From NCBI RefSeq assembly GCF_963378075.1, contig NZ_OY726394.1, forward strand, positions 2,108,001-2,172,000: a stretch of DNA of 64,000 nucleotides, read 5' to 3'. Every line of letters starts with the position of its first letter. The first letter of the stretch is position 1. This document shows, piece after piece, positions 18,225-27,920 of the stretch. A program made the translations under genes and the position numbers. This DNA is from Mycolicibacter sp. MU0083. Its GTDB lineage: Bacteria > Actinomycetota > Actinomycetes > Mycobacteriales > Mycobacteriaceae. The notes under the pieces were generated by a model. That model was given only the letters and a program-made list of their open reading frames with translations, was not told the DNA's origin and made no database searches.

Positions 18225-19136
18225 CTAGTCCGGCGGTGCGCTGACGGGTGCGGGCGACTCGATGGGCGAGGCCTCGTGGTCGGCGAGGTCGGCGGCGGAC
18301 TCCCGTTTGGCCTTGCGCTTGTCGTGCAGGCGAGCGACTTGAATGGCGAACTCCAACAACAGGGTCAACGCCAGCCCGAGGGCGGTCATCGAGAACGGAT
18401 CCGAGCCCGGCGTGGCCACCGCGGCGAACGCGAAGACGGCGAAGATCAATCCCCGGCGCCACGCCGCCAACCGCGCATAACTGAGGACGCCGACCTGGTT
18501 GAGCATCACGATCAGCAGCGGGAATTCGAAGCTGATCCCGAAGACCAGCAGCAGGTTGATCAGAAATCCGAAGTAGCGGTCACCGGAGAGCGCCGTCACC
18601 TGCACGTCGCTGCCCACGGTCAGCAGGAACCCCAACGCCTTGGACAGCACCACATAGGCCAATACCGCCCCCGCGACGAACAGCACCGCCGCCGACACCA
18701 CGAACACCACCGCGAAGCGACGTTCCTTCCGGTAGAGCCCGGGGGTGATGAAAGCCCATAGTTGGTAGAACCAGACCGGGCAGGCCAGCACCACCCCGGC
18801 CGCCAAGCCCACCTTGAGCCGCAGCATGAACTGATCGAACGGGCCGGTGGCCAACAGCCGGCAGTCGCCGTTGGCGGCGAGCTGCGCCCGCGCCGACTCG
18901 GGCAGCGAACAGTACGGCTGGCGCAACCACTCCCCGAGGCTTTCCAGCCCCAGGACGCCGTGGCCGTACCAGGCGAAGCCCAGGGCGGTGGTCAGCGCGA
19001 TCGCGGCCAGCGACAGCAACAGCCGGGTACGGAGTTCCCGGATGTGGTCGACCAGCGACATCGTCCCGTCGGGATTGGTACGGCTACGCCGCTGACGTGG
19101 ATCAAGCCGCTTGAGGAAGCTGGTGGCACGCACCAT
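18225..19136 (-). CDS. tatC: Twin-arginine translocase subunit TatC
   Basis: A 303-residue six-span membrane protein. The cytoplasmic N-terminus contains [14 protein letters not shown], the conserved HxxELRxRL motif that binds the twin-arginine signal. Later conserved parts include [21 protein letters not shown] and [19 protein letters not shown]. TatC with TatA exports folded proteins. A basic, charged C-terminal tail of about 40 residues is typical of actinobacterial TatC. It is 33 bases downstream of tatA. TatB is not in this cluster, which is usual for mycobacteria. Confidence 0.96.
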   Translation of the reverse strand: MVRATSFLKRLDPRQRRSRTNPDGTMSLVDHIRELRTRLLLSLAAIALTTALGFAWYGHGVLGLESLGEWLRQPYCSLPESARAQLAANGDCRLLATGPFDQFMLRLKVGLAAGVVLACPVWFYQLWAFITPGLYRKERRFAVVFVVSAAVLFVAGAVLAYVVLSKALGFLLTVGSDVQVTALSGDRYFGFLINLLLVFGISFEFPLLIVMLNQVGVLSYARLAAWRRGLIFAVFAFAAVATPGSDPFSMTALGLALTLLLEFAIQVARLHDKRKAKRESAADLADHEASPIESPAPVSAPPD

Positions 19137-19169
19137 TACAAGGCGTTCGGGCGCTGCTGTGACGGCGGG

Positions 19170-19391
19170 CTAGCTCGACCGCGGGTCAGCCGGCGGCTCG
19201 ACGCGTTCGGACTGCACCGTGGTGTTCGACGGCGCCTGCTGGGTGTCGTTCTGCAACTCGCGAACCTCGGATTTGAAGATTCGCAGTGACTTGCCGAGCG
19301 AGCGCGCCGCGTCGGGAAGCCGCTTGGCGCCGAACAGCACCACGAACACGACCAACAGGATCGCCCAGTGCCACGGACTGAGACTGCCCAC
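19170..19391 (-). CDS. tatA: Twin-arginine translocase subunit TatA
   Basis: A 73-residue protein with one N-terminal membrane helix ([18 protein letters not shown]), the FGAKRLP hinge, an amphipathic helix ([16 protein letters not shown]) and an acidic, flexible tail. It oligomerises to form the export pathway with TatC. The start is GTG, supported by GGAGG eight bases upstream. It is slightly shorter than H37Rv TatA (about 83). The 113 bases upstream contain GC-rich hairpins but no other gene. Confidence 0.95.
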   Translation of the reverse strand: MGSLSPWHWAILLVVFVVLFGAKRLPDAARSLGKSLRIFKSEVRELQNDTQQAPSNTTVQSERVEPPADPRSS

Positions 19392-19504
19392 TTCGGATAC
19401 CTCCAGACGTCGCCACGATGCTACCGCAGCTCACCGGTGCCGCGGTGCACCCCGCGGATGGGTGCCCGCGGTTCAGCTGCCGGGTCGGGCCTGACCCTAC
19501 GTCG

Positions 19505-20449
19505 TCATTGGGCCCGGTATGCCGCCAATGCCGCCGCCGCGGCATCGCGCAGCCCGGCGGCCAGCGAAGTGGGCTCCACGATCTGAACCTCGTCGCCCAT
19601 GCCCAACAGCAGCCGGGTCAACCACTCATCCGAGGCGTAGGTCATCTCCGCCTCATATCCCCCGCCGGGCAGCTCTCGGAGCAGTCGCATCGGGTAATAC
19701 TCGAACATCCATGCCGCGCTCGGCTCTACCCGCACGATCGCGGTCGGCAACGACGGATCGGCATCGAACAGGGAGGTGTCGGTTTCGGCCCGCCGGGCCG
19801 GCGCGGGCGGCGATGCCGGCTCGTCGAGCAACTGTGCGGCGTCGATGCGGTCGAACCTGAACAGGCGAACGCCTTCGGATTCGCGGCACCACCCCTCCAG
19901 GTAGGTGTGTGCGGAGATCAACACCACCCGGATCGGGTCGACGACGCGATGCGACATGCTGTCGCGGGAGGCGGCGTAGTAGTCGATGGCCAGCGCCCGT
20001 TGGCGGTGCACCGCATCGCGGACGACCTCGGCGGTCGCGTTCTCGGTACCGGTGGACGCCGGAACCGGATGTGCCGCGGTGCCTGCCGCATTCTCGATCT
20101 TGGCGATCGCGCTGAGAGCCGCCCGCGGATCGACGATGCCGGGCATCTCGGCCAGGGCTCGCAACGCCATCAGCAATGCCGCTGCCTCACGCGACCGCAA
20201 GCGTAGTGGCCGTGTGACGCCGGCGTCCTCGTGGACGTCGAGCCGGTCGTCATAGAACGTCACATCGATCAGGTCGCCGGGCCCGTAGCCGGGCAGGCCG
20301 CACATCGCCAACTGCACCAGGTCGGCGTGCAGTTGCTTGGGCGTCACACCGAGCTCGGCGGCCGCCTGCACCTTGGTGATGCCCGGACGAGTCTTCAGGT
20401 ACGGCACCATGTTCAACAGGCGCGCGAGACGCGTCGACAGCTGGTTCAC
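19505..20449 (-). CDS. pafC: DNA-damage response activator subunit PafC (WYL domain)
   Basis: A 314-residue protein with an N-terminal winged helix-turn-helix (TKVQAAAELGVTPKQLHADLVQL, about residues 25-50) and a WYL domain (about residues 140-210, with Leu-Glu-Gly-Trp-Cys at the WYL-like position), plus a WCX C-terminal extension. PafBC activates the LexA/RecA-independent DNA damage regulon of mycobacteria, probably sensing single-stranded DNA through WYL. The GTG start overlaps the pafB stop by four bases (GTGA). The open frame upstream of the GTG is inside pafB. Confidence 0.93.
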   Translation of the reverse strand: MNQLSTRLARLLNMVPYLKTRPGITKVQAAAELGVTPKQLHADLVQLAMCGLPGYGPGDLIDVTFYDDRLDVHEDAGVTRPLRLRSREAAALLMALRALAEMPGIVDPRAALSAIAKIENAAGTAAHPVPASTGTENATAEVVRDAVHRQRALAIDYYAASRDSMSHRVVDPIRVVLISAHTYLEGWCRESEGVRLFRFDRIDAAQLLDEPASPPAPARRAETDTSLFDADPSLPTAIVRVEPSAAWMFEYYPMRLLRELPGGGYEAEMTYASDEWLTRLLLGMGDEVQIVEPTSLAAGLRDAAAAALAAYRAQ

Positions 20450-21441
20450 GCCGATACCTCCCCGGCACAGGCCCGCAAACGGGTCAGCACGTCGTTGCGC
20501 AGTGCCGGCGGATCCAGCACGACCGCGTCGGCACCGCATCCGGCGATCTCTCGAGCCAGGCGGTCGTGGGTGCCGATATCGACGCCGATGATGTCACCGT
20601 CACGTCCGGCCCGGGTCTGGCGCTCCAGCACCGTGCCGACCCGGCGCAGCGCCACGGCACGCCCGTCGGCGACCCAGATGCGGGCCACCTGACCGGTGGG
20701 TGCCTCGCCGACGGCCTTGGCGACGATCTGGCGCAGATCGGCGTCCTCGGGGCGGCGGACGGCTCCGGTGGGCCCGATGGTGCGAACGTCGGGTGCGATC
20801 CGTGATATCCGGAAGGTGCGCACCGCGTCACGGTCGCGGTCATGGCCCACCAGATACCAACGCCCGGCGTGGGTAACGATGCCCCAGGGCTCGACGGTGC
20901 GTGTCACATCGGGCTCCAGTGGCGATGGGCGGTGGTCGAACTGCACGGCCTGACCGGCCTCTGCCGCCAGCATCAGAGCATGCAGCGCCGGTTCGGCCCG
21001 GTGAATCCCCGGCAGCGCTGCGGGCGGTGCCACCAGCACATCAGCACGATCGGGATCCACGTCGACGCCGGCGGCCTGCAGTTTGGCCATCGCGCCCGCG
21101 GCGTTGGCACGCAGCTCCGGTGACTGCCACAACTGGACGGCGACCGCAACCGCGGCCGCCTCGTCACGGGTTAGGTCGATGGGCGGCAGCGCGTAGGTCT
21201 CCGGGTTGATCCGGTACCCCTCGACGGTGTCGAACCCCGAGTTCTTCCCGGTCTCCAGCGGAATGCCCAGATCGCGCAGTTCGCTCTTGTCCCGCTCGAA
21301 CATCCGCGAGAACGCTTCATCGCTGGAGCTGTCGCCGTAGCCGATCACGGTCGCCCGGATCTTCTCGGCGGTGAGGTAGCTGCGGGTGGCCAGCAACGCG
21401 ATGACCAGATTGAGGAGTCGTTCGACTTTGGCGGTCGCCAT
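20446..21441 (-). CDS. pafB: DNA-damage response activator subunit PafB (WYL domain)
   Basis: A 331-residue partner of PafC with the same architecture: winged helix (KVERLLNLVIALLATRSYLTAEKIR and DEAFSRMFERDKSELRDLGIPLE), WYL domain with GRWYLVGHDRDRD at about residue 200, and WCX C-terminus. PafB and PafC act together as a transcription activator of repair genes. It is 40 bases downstream of pafA, so the three form the usual pafABC unit although only PafA belongs to the proteasome pathway. Confidence 0.94.
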   Translation of the reverse strand: MATAKVERLLNLVIALLATRSYLTAEKIRATVIGYGDSSSDEAFSRMFERDKSELRDLGIPLETGKNSGFDTVEGYRINPETYALPPIDLTRDEAAAVAVAVQLWQSPELRANAAGAMAKLQAAGVDVDPDRADVLVAPPAALPGIHRAEPALHALMLAAEAGQAVQFDHRPSPLEPDVTRTVEPWGIVTHAGRWYLVGHDRDRDAVRTFRISRIAPDVRTIGPTGAVRRPEDADLRQIVAKAVGEAPTGQVARIWVADGRAVALRRVGTVLERQTRAGRDGDIIGVDIGTHDRLAREIAGCGADAVVLDPPALRNDVLTRLRACAGEVSA

Positions 21442-21481
21442 GAGAGAAGAGGATAGGCGACAAGTGGTGCGCTTCCGTGTA

Positions 21482-22843
21482 CTACATGCTGGCGATCAAG
21501 CGATTGACCCGCTCGTCGACCGACCGGAACGGGTCCTTGCACAGCACGGTGCGTTGCGCCTGGTCGTTGAGCTTGAGGTGCACCCAGTCGACGGTGAAGT
21601 CGCGACCGGCCGCCTGTGCGGCACTGATGAATTCGCCGCGCAGCTTGGCCCGGGTGGTCTGCGGCGGGGTGTCGACGGCGGCGTCGACCTCGTCGTCGGT
21701 GGTGACCCGGGCGGCCAGCCCCTTGCGCTGCAGCAGATCGAAGACTCCCCGACCTCGCTTGATGTCGTGATACGCCAGATCCAGTTGGGCGATCTTCGGA
21801 TCCGACAGTTCCATGTCGTAGCGATCCTGGTAGCGCTGGAACAGCTTTCGCTTGATCACCCAGTCGATCTCGGTGTCGACCTTGGCGAAATCCTGGCTCT
21901 CGACGGCGTCGAGCTGGCGCCCCCACAGGTCGATGACCTGATCGAGTTGCGGCGTGCGCGCCGCGCGGGTCTGCACGTACTCCACCGCACGGGCGTAGTA
22001 CTCGCGCTGGATGTCCAGAGCACCGGCCTGGCGTCCACCGGCCAACCGCACCGGGCGCCGGCCCGTCACGTCGTGGCTGACCTCGCGGATCGCCCGGATC
22101 GGGTTGTCCAGCGAGAAGTCCCGGAAGGACACCCCGGCCTCGATCATCTCCAGGACCAGCGCGGCGCTGCCCACCTTGAGCAGGGTGGTGGTCTCGGACA
22201 TGTTGGAGTCGCCGACGATCACGTGCAGGCGCCGGTACTTCTCGGCGTCGGCGTGGGGTTCGTCGCGGGTGTTGATGATGGGCCGAGACCGCGTGGTGGC
22301 GCTGGAGACGCCCTCCCAGATGTGCTCGGCACGCTGCGACAGGCAGAACGTGGCGGCTTTGGGGGTCTGCAGGATCTTTCCGGCACCGCAGATCAGTTGC
22401 CGGGTCACCAGGAAGGGCAGCAACACATCGGAGATCCGGGAGAACTCGCCGGCCCGCACGATCAGGTAGTTCTCGTGGCAGCCGTAGGAGTTGCCCGCCG
22501 AATCGGTGTTGTTCTTGAACAGGTAGATGTCGCCGCCGATCCCCTCGTCGGCGAGCCGCTGCTCGGCGTCGATGAGCAGATCCTCGAGCACCCGTTCGCC
22601 GGCCCGGTCATGGGTGACCAGCTGAATCAGGTCGTCGCATTCGGCGGTTGCATACTCCGGATGACTGCCGACATCCAGGTACAGGCGAGCACCGTTGCGC
22701 AGGAACACGTTCGAGCTGCGCCCCCACGACACCACCCGACGGAACAGGTAGCGGGCCACCTCGTCGGGCGACAACCGCCGATGACCGTGGAAGGTGCAGG
22801 TGACACCGAACTCGGTCTCGATACCCATGATTCTGCGCTGCAC
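21482..22843 (-). CDS. pafA: Pup--protein ligase PafA
   Basis: A 453-residue glutamine-synthetase-like ligase that joins the C-terminal Glu of Pup to lysines of target proteins, marking them for the mycobacterial proteasome. It starts (GTG) [14 protein letters not shown]; the catalytic/metal region includes [33 protein letters not shown] and GDSNMSETT. The C-terminus LCKDPFR(S)VDERV is also conserved. The length is as expected (452 in H37Rv). Pup, Dop and prcBA are not in the window. In H37Rv the upstream side leads towards the proteasome genes; here it leads to pdtaR instead. The open frame continues upstream for 89 codons without conserved sequence and is rejected. Confidence 0.97.
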   Translation of the reverse strand: MQRRIMGIETEFGVTCTFHGHRRLSPDEVARYLFRRVVSWGRSSNVFLRNGARLYLDVGSHPEYATAECDDLIQLVTHDRAGERVLEDLLIDAEQRLADEGIGGDIYLFKNNTDSAGNSYGCHENYLIVRAGEFSRISDVLLPFLVTRQLICGAGKILQTPKAATFCLSQRAEHIWEGVSSATTRSRPIINTRDEPHADAEKYRRLHVIVGDSNMSETTTLLKVGSAALVLEMIEAGVSFRDFSLDNPIRAIREVSHDVTGRRPVRLAGGRQAGALDIQREYYARAVEYVQTRAARTPQLDQVIDLWGRQLDAVESQDFAKVDTEIDWVIKRKLFQRYQDRYDMELSDPKIAQLDLAYHDIKRGRGVFDLLQRKGLAARVTTDDEVDAAVDTPPQTTRAKLRGEFISAAQAAGRDFTVDWVHLKLNDQAQRTVLCKDPFRSVDERVNRLIASM

Positions 22844-22904
22844 GTGATCGAGCGTACTGGCTGGACCAGCGCGGCGGGGCTCTGCCGGGCCGCTGGCGTG
22901 GCGA

Positions 22905-23528
22905 TCAGGCCGGCGGATCGGCCGCGGTGTCGAGGTTGTCCAGCACGACTTCGGCCACCTGACGCATGGTGGTGCGCTTGTCCATCGCCGCCCGCTGGAT
23001 CCATTTGAACGCCTCGGGCTCACTGAGTCCCTGGGTGCTCTGCAGCACGCCCTTGGCGCGCTCGACGAGCTTGCGGGTGGCCAGTTGCTCCGACAGTGAA
23101 CCGACTTCACGCTCCAGCGCGCTGATCTCCTCGGAGCGGCTCAGCGCCAACTCGATCGCCGGTACCAGGTCGCCGGAGGTGAAGGGTTTGACCAGATAGG
23201 CCATCGCCCCGGCGTCACGGGCGCGTTCGACCAGTTCCCGCTGGCTGAACGCGGTGAGGATGACCACCGGCGCGATGCGCTTGCCGGCGATCTCCGATGC
23301 TGCGTCGATCCCGTCGCGGCGCGGCATCTTCACGTCGAGAATGACCAGGTCCGGGCGCAGCGATTCGGCCAGTTCGACGGCTTCCTGGCCGTCGCCCGCC
23401 TCACCCACCACCTCGTAGCCCTCTTCGCGCAGCATTTCGGCGAGGTCCAGCCGGATCAGCGCCTCATCCTCGGCGATCAGGACCCGCCGGGCCGGGCGTG
23501 GGCTGCTGTCGGATGTCGGCTCGGTCAT
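22905..23528 (-). CDS. pdtaR: Two-component antitermination regulator PdtaR
   Basis: A 207-residue response regulator: receiver domain (residues about 14-130) with the acidic pocket EDE near 20-22, phospho-acceptor Asp65 in LVILDVKMP, and Lys in LVKPF. A C-terminal RNA-binding ANTAR domain follows (about 145-200, [30 protein letters not shown]). It partners with the histidine kinase PdtaS and binds target RNAs. It matches Rv1626 (205 residues). MTEPTSD is chosen as start; an ATG three codons upstream (23535-23537) is possible. The intergenic 22844-22904 separating it from pafA is the rearrangement junction. Confidence 0.95.
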   Translation of the reverse strand: MTEPTSDSSPRPARRVLIAEDEALIRLDLAEMLREEGYEVVGEAGDGQEAVELAESLRPDLVILDVKMPRRDGIDAASEIAGKRIAPVVILTAFSQRELVERARDAGAMAYLVKPFTSGDLVPAIELALSRSEEISALEREVGSLSEQLATRKLVERAKGVLQSTQGLSEPEAFKWIQRAAMDKRTTMRQVAEVVLDNLDTAADPPA

Positions 23529-23609
23529 GCTCCCCATTGTGTCGTGGCCGCCGCCTGGATCAACCGCGAGGGGCATCGTCTAAGGTAGGACTCCGCGCGC
23601 CAGCGTCGG

Positions 23610-23686
23610 GCCCTCGTATCCCAACTGGCAGAGGAAACGGATTCAAAACCCGTACAGTGTGAGTTCGAATCTCACCGAGGGCACCA
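23610..23686 (+). tRNA. leuX: tRNA-Leu (anticodon CAA), short variable loop, CCA encoded
   Basis: The cloverleaf folds with a 7-bp acceptor stem (GCCCTCG/CGAGGGC), a D arm with GG in the loop, an anticodon arm with loop TTCAAAA (anticodon CAA), a 5-base variable loop (ACAGT), a T arm GTGAG/CTCAC with loop TTCGAAT, discriminator A and encoded CCA. CAA reads the leucine codon UUG. Bacterial leucine tRNAs normally have a long variable arm and are 85 or more bases; this one is 77 with CCA and lacks it. I recall a tRNA-Leu at the same place beside pdtaR in H37Rv (leuX), so it is probably a conserved functional gene. It is read opposite to pdtaR. Confidence 0.85.
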
Positions 23687-23738
23687 CAGGTACCACCACT
23701 ATCCACGCAGGTCAGAAGGTCCCCACCGGCGCTAGGCG

Positions 23739-24065
23739 TCAGAACCCGCCATAGCGAGGTGCTGGGCCGGGACCGAGTGGGGCCATGTTCGGGCCCGGGA
23801 TCCAGTCCGGCTGATTGAGCGGGATGGCGTCCGGCAACACGACATAGCAATTGGTGAAGCCGCCACCGGAATCACCCCCGCCCGCATACAGGCATCGGCC
23901 CCAACTGCCATCGGGGTTCTTGGGGTCGTCGCAGATGGTGCGTCCGTTGTTCCAACCGAAGTAAGTGGCCTGGCAGCCTGCACCGGCGGGAGCCGCGGTC
24001 GTGAGGCACAGCGCGGGTACTGCAGCGATGACGCCCAGCGTGGCCACTATGGCGGTGATTCTCAT
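23739..24065 (-). CDS. Small secreted mycobacterial protein of unknown function
   Basis: A 108-residue protein with a clear signal peptide (MRITAIVATLGVIAAVPALCLTTAA) and likely cleavage around AGA-GCQ. The mature part of about 78 residues has four Cys (GCQATY, TICDDP, GRCLYAG, TNCYVV) that could make two disulfides, a Gly-rich patch (AGGGDSGGG) and a Pro-rich end (GPNMAPLGPGPAPRYGGF). Many small exported mycobacterial proteins have this layout. I cannot assign a function. It lies between the tRNA and the YnfA-type gene. Confidence 0.65.
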   Translation of the reverse strand: MRITAIVATLGVIAAVPALCLTTAAPAGAGCQATYFGWNNGRTICDDPKNPDGSWGRCLYAGGGDSGGGFTNCYVVLPDAIPLNQPDWIPGPNMAPLGPGPAPRYGGF

Positions 24066-24147
24066 GGGCAGTTGACTATCAGACCGCGCCGACACACAGC
24101 GGTTCCGGCGGTCTTGCCGGGGCCTATGCGGCCACCCCTGGTGCAGG

Positions 24148-24474
24148 TCAGCGCGGCGCATACATGATCACGCCCACCCCGGCCAGGCAGATCAGCGCGC
24201 CGATGACATCGGCGCGGTCCGGCCGGAATCCGTCGAACGCCATCCCCCAGGCCAGCGATCCGGCGACGAACACCCCGCCGTAGGCGGCCAGGATGCGACC
24301 GAACGCGGCGTCGGGCTGCAGTGTCGCCGCGAAGCCGTACAACCCCAGCGCAATCACTCCGGCACCGGCCCACAGCAGCCCGCGATGCTCGCGCACCCCC
24401 TGCCAGACCAGCCACGCCCCACCGATCTCCGCGATGGCAGCCAGCACGAACAGCGCTATCGAACGCATCACCAT
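24148..24474 (-). CDS. YnfA/UPF0060 family small membrane protein
   Basis: A 108-residue protein with four hydrophobic segments and the UPF0060 signatures [17 protein letters not shown] near the N-terminus and [19 protein letters not shown] followed by [17 protein letters not shown]. YnfA proteins resemble small multidrug resistance transporters in topology; export activity is reported for some but no substrate can be read here. The H37Rv homologue (Rv2639c) lies elsewhere, so its presence beside the cyclase gene is lineage-specific. MVMRS is used as the start; the second ATG is also possible. Confidence 0.85.
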   Translation of the reverse strand: MVMRSIALFVLAAIAEIGGAWLVWQGVREHRGLLWAGAGVIALGLYGFAATLQPDAAFGRILAAYGGVFVAGSLAWGMAFDGFRPDRADVIGALICLAGVGVIMYAPR

Positions 24475-24549
24475 GCCGGCCGACCTTAGGCGCAGGGGCG
24501 GACTCGGCGAAACCGCCGGCCTTACTGTTTGCCCGATTAGGCTGGTCCG

Positions 24550-25854
24550 GTGCCAGTCGATCGGTTCAGCGCATCCGCGGCGAAAGCGCCCTACCTGCAC
24601 TCACACCGTGTGCCGGCCCGGACGCAGCACCGTGCCGCCCAGTCGACGCAACGACTGCGCATCCTCAAGATGTCGGTGGCACTCGCGGTGCCCATCTGTG
24701 TCTGCTTCGGGCTCCTCGAGATCTGGGCCGCGCCCAACTATTGGTGGATCGGTGTACTCAACCTGGCGGTAGCCGCCTCGTGGACGTTGACGCCTCGGCT
24801 TTACCGCTACGGAGAACTGGTCGCTCCGCTGACGTTCATCGGGATCGCCTACTTCATCACCGCCGTCGTGTGCTGGGTGGCGGGCACCGGTTCGGGTGCC
24901 CAGTTCTACTTCCTGGCCGCGGCATCGATCAGCGTGCTGATCCTGGGCGCGGACCGGATCGTGCTGGCCTCGGCGGTCGCCGGGCTCGGTGCGGCACTGG
25001 CCATCGCCCTGAGCTTCCTATCGCCGGGCGACAAACTGGACCAGCCGGTCTGGCTGCACCACCTGATGTTCGCGATGGTGGTGGTCTCGGCATGCGCCAT
25101 GGTGGTGGCGACCGTGTGGTTCGCGCTGCATGAGATGCGCCGCGCCGAGGTGGCGATGGAAGCCGAGTACGACCGGTCCGAGGCGTTGCTGGCCAACATC
25201 CTGCCCGCGGCCATCGCCGCGCGGTTGAAGGATCCGGCGGTAGACGTGATCGCCGACAGCTATCCGGATGCCTCGGTGCTGTTCGCCGACATCGGCGGTT
25301 TCACGCGACGTGCCAGCCAAGTCGACCCGCGACGTCTGGTCGGTTTCCTCAACCAGCTCTACACCGGACTGGACCGGCTCGTCGACAAACACGGGTTGGA
25401 GAAGATCAAAACCAGCGGCGATTCCTATATGGTGGTCAGCGGAGTGCCCGATCCCAACCCGGACCATCTGCAGGCCCTGGCCCGTCTGGCGCTCGACATC
25501 GCCAAGAACGTCGCCGAACTGCGTGACCCTCGAGGCCGGCCGGTGTCGCTGCGCATCGGAATGGCGGCCGGGCCGGTGGTGGCCGGGGTGGTCGGCAAGC
25601 TCCGGTTCTTCTACGACGTATGGGGCGACGCGGTCAACCTCGCGGCCCGGATGGAGTCCACCGGATGCCAGGACCGCATCCAGGTGCCCCAATCGGTCTA
25701 CGAGCGGCTCAAAGACGATTTCGTCTTCGAAGAACGCGGCGAGGTCGACGTCAAGGGCAAGGGCCCCATGCCCACCTGGTTCCTGGTGGGTGAACATCCG
25801 CGAACGGCGCACAACAAGGAGATGCGGCCGCTACCGGCCTCCCGCCCACAGTGA
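24550..25854 (+). CDS. cya: Membrane class III adenylyl cyclase, Rv1625c type
   Basis: A 434-residue enzyme with six predicted membrane segments (about residues 45-195) and one C-terminal class III cyclase domain that works as a homodimer. Metal-binding Asp247 (LFADIGGF) and Asp291 (KTSGDSYM), substrate-specifying Lys287 and Asp356 (FFYDVWGD), and transition-state residues Asn363 and Arg367 are all present, each at the Rv1625c position minus nine. It should therefore make cAMP from ATP. Rv1625c-type cyclases have been tied to CO2/fatty acid/cholesterol-linked signalling in M. tuberculosis. The start is GTG at 24550. As in H37Rv it lies near pdtaR and the tRNA. Confidence 0.95.
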   Translation: MPVDRFSASAAKAPYLHSHRVPARTQHRAAQSTQRLRILKMSVALAVPICVCFGLLEIWAAPNYWWIGVLNLAVAASWTLTPRLYRYGELVAPLTFIGIAYFITAVVCWVAGTGSGAQFYFLAAASISVLILGADRIVLASAVAGLGAALAIALSFLSPGDKLDQPVWLHHLMFAMVVVSACAMVVATVWFALHEMRRAEVAMEAEYDRSEALLANILPAAIAARLKDPAVDVIADSYPDASVLFADIGGFTRRASQVDPRRLVGFLNQLYTGLDRLVDKHGLEKIKTSGDSYMVVSGVPDPNPDHLQALARLALDIAKNVAELRDPRGRPVSLRIGMAAGPVVAGVVGKLRFFYDVWGDAVNLAARMESTGCQDRIQVPQSVYERLKDDFVFEERGEVDVKGKGPMPTWFLVGEHPRTAHNKEMRPLPASRPQ

Positions 25855-25911
25855 TCGGGTGCCGTAGGGTTTTCGGCGAATCAGCCCGTCTCACAGTGAT
25901 TGAGGAGTGCG

Positions 25912-27159
25912 ATGACAAGGCTTTTCGCCGTGCTCGGCTCGCTGGCCGGACTCGCGAACACCACCAACGGCTATCGGCCGCTGACCAAACGCGGCTATCC
26001 GTCGCTGGGGGCGTTCGCGTTCGGGGTCTTCGCCTCGGAGTTGCCGCTGCCGCTCATCGCGGGCCAGGCGACGGTACTGGCGGCCGTCTCCCGGTGGCTG
26101 TCGCCGCGCGCCCGTCGACTGAGTTGGCTGATCTCGGGGCTCTCGTGGCTGGGGCTGGCGGGGCTCGAATATGCCGGACGCACCGCGGACAAGCCGCTCA
26201 ACGCCGCACTGGACGCCGAGTTCGGTACCGGCCGGCGTACCGACGGCAACGACCTGTGGAAGCGGCCGGACCCGCTGGTGGAGAACATCGCCAAAGCCCC
26301 AGGCGTGGTGCGCACCCTGTTGGCCTACCGCGACTACGCCACCGATTCCGACATCCCCTACGGCGAGTACGGCAGCCGCAACACCCTCGACGTGTGGCGG
26401 CACCGGGACCTGCCCCGGGACGGCCGCGCACCGGTCCTACTGCAGGTGCCCGGCGGTGCGTGGATGACGGGCAGCAAGCGCGGCCAGGCGCACCCGCTGA
26501 TGGCTCACCTGGTGGAACGGGGCTGGGTATGCGTCTCGATCAACTACCGTCTCAGTCCCCGGTCGACCTGGCCGGACCACATCATCGACGTCAAGCGCGC
26601 GCTGGCCTGGACCAAGGCGCACATCGCCGACTACGGCGGCGACCCGGATTGGGTTGCGATCACCGGAGGCTCGGCGGGTGGTCACCTGACCGCACTGACC
26701 GCCCTGACCGCCGGCGACTCGCGTTTCCAGCCGGGATTCACCGGCGCCGACACCAGCGTCCAGGCGGCCGTGCCCTTCTACGGGGTCTACGACTTCACCG
26801 GTGAGACCGCGTTGCACCCGTTGCAGACCCCCATGCTGGGCGCCTATGTGTTCAAGCAGAGCCGACGTCGCTCCCCCGACGTCTACCGCGACGCCTCACC
26901 GATGACCTACATCACCGAAGACGCCCCGCCGTTTTTCGTGCTGCACGGCAACAACGACACCCTGGTGCCGGTCGAACAGGGCCGCGCGTTCGCCGCCGCC
27001 CTACAAGCGGTCAGCGCGAATCCGGTGGTCTACGCCGAGATGCCCCTGGCGCAACACGCCTTCGACATCTTCGGTTCGGCCCGCGCCGCGCACACCGCGA
27101 CGGCCGTCGAGCAGTTCCTCGCCGAGATCTACGCGAAGCGGTCCCGACCGGCAGCGTGA
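25912..27159 (+). CDS. Hormone-sensitive-lipase-like esterase with N-terminal membrane segments (LipC/LipO/LipQ type)
   Basis: A 415-residue protein. Residues about 30-105 hold two or three hydrophobic segments; the rest is an alpha/beta hydrolase. The oxyanion motif is PGGAWMTG instead of HGGG, the nucleophile elbow is GGSAGG, the acid is likely Asp in HGNNDTLVP and the His is in LAQHAFDIF. Size and layout resemble the mycobacterial LipC, LipO and LipQ group, linked to cell-envelope lipids. AGGAG sits five bases before the ATG. In H37Rv this place (between cya and tesB) holds cydABDC, so this gene belongs to a lineage-specific replacement block. Confidence 0.8.
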   Translation: MTRLFAVLGSLAGLANTTNGYRPLTKRGYPSLGAFAFGVFASELPLPLIAGQATVLAAVSRWLSPRARRLSWLISGLSWLGLAGLEYAGRTADKPLNAALDAEFGTGRRTDGNDLWKRPDPLVENIAKAPGVVRTLLAYRDYATDSDIPYGEYGSRNTLDVWRHRDLPRDGRAPVLLQVPGGAWMTGSKRGQAHPLMAHLVERGWVCVSINYRLSPRSTWPDHIIDVKRALAWTKAHIADYGGDPDWVAITGGSAGGHLTALTALTAGDSRFQPGFTGADTSVQAAVPFYGVYDFTGETALHPLQTPMLGAYVFKQSRRRSPDVYRDASPMTYITEDAPPFFVLHGNNDTLVPVEQGRAFAAALQAVSANPVVYAEMPLAQHAFDIFGSARAAHTATAVEQFLAEIYAKRSRPAA

Positions 27160-27219
27160 ACGCGCCGACCGGTTGCTGATAACCCGGCCGAAATCTCTCA
27201 GCTGTGTCACACTGCGGCC

Positions 27220-27810
27220 ATGGAAACCCCCGTATCGAGCTTGCTGCCGAATCTGTGGAAGACGACGCTGGTCTCCGGCGTCCTGGCCCTCGTCCTGGGT
27301 GCGGTGGTGTTGGCCCGCCCGGGCGAGTCCATCCTGGTCGCCGCGGTGCTGTTCGGTGTCTACCTGGTGATCACCGGGATCACCCAGCTGATCTTCGCGT
27401 TCAGCCTCCCGGTCATGTCCGCCGGCGGACGGGTGCTGCTCTTCCTCAGCGGCACGGCGTCGGTGATTCTGGCCGTACTGTGTTTCCGCCACTTCAACTC
27501 CGACGAGGAAGCCCTGGGCGTACTCCTGCTCGCGGTCTGGATCGCGATCGGGTTCATCTTCCGCGGTGTGGCCACCGCCGTGGCGGGCATCAGCGATCCC
27601 GCGCTGCCGGGCCGCGGCTGGCAGATCTTCATGGGTGCGGTGAGCCTGCTGGCCGGTCTGGTGACGCTGGCCTCGCCGTTCGCCTCACTGGTGGTGCTGG
27701 CGCTGGTGGTCGGCAGCTGGCTGATCGTGATCGGCATCGTCGAGATCGTGACCGCGCTCAAAGTCCGCTCGGCGTCGCGGGCGATCGCCGGCGCGGTCTC
27801 GCACGGCTAG
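27220..27810 (+). CDS. HdeD/DUF308 family membrane protein
   Basis: A 196-residue protein with six hydrophobic segments arranged as DUF308 repeats (for example TLVSGVLALVLGAVVLARPGES and FMGAVSLLAGLVTLASPFASL, both followed by the typical helix of the next unit). HdeD is linked to acid resistance in enteric bacteria; no role is established in mycobacteria. It is 60 bases downstream of the esterase and on the same strand, so the two may be co-transcribed. Confidence 0.8.
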   Translation: METPVSSLLPNLWKTTLVSGVLALVLGAVVLARPGESILVAAVLFGVYLVITGITQLIFAFSLPVMSAGGRVLLFLSGTASVILAVLCFRHFNSDEEALGVLLLAVWIAIGFIFRGVATAVAGISDPALPGRGWQIFMGAVSLLAGLVTLASPFASLVVLALVVGSWLIVIGIVEIVTALKVRSASRAIAGAVSHG

Positions 27811-27920
27811 CGCGGATCGGCCGGGCTTGGCGGTCGACCGCCGTTTCGGCCCCATCCCGGGTAGGCTGGTCCCCGATCCGTCTTGACACCTGTCTGATCC
27901 TCTGATGTGGAGTCTGCGCA

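Noticed and set aside
22844..23110. Upstream extension of the pafA frame
   Set aside because: No similarity to PafA and overlaps pdtaR; the GTG at 22841-22843 gives the known N-terminus and normal length.
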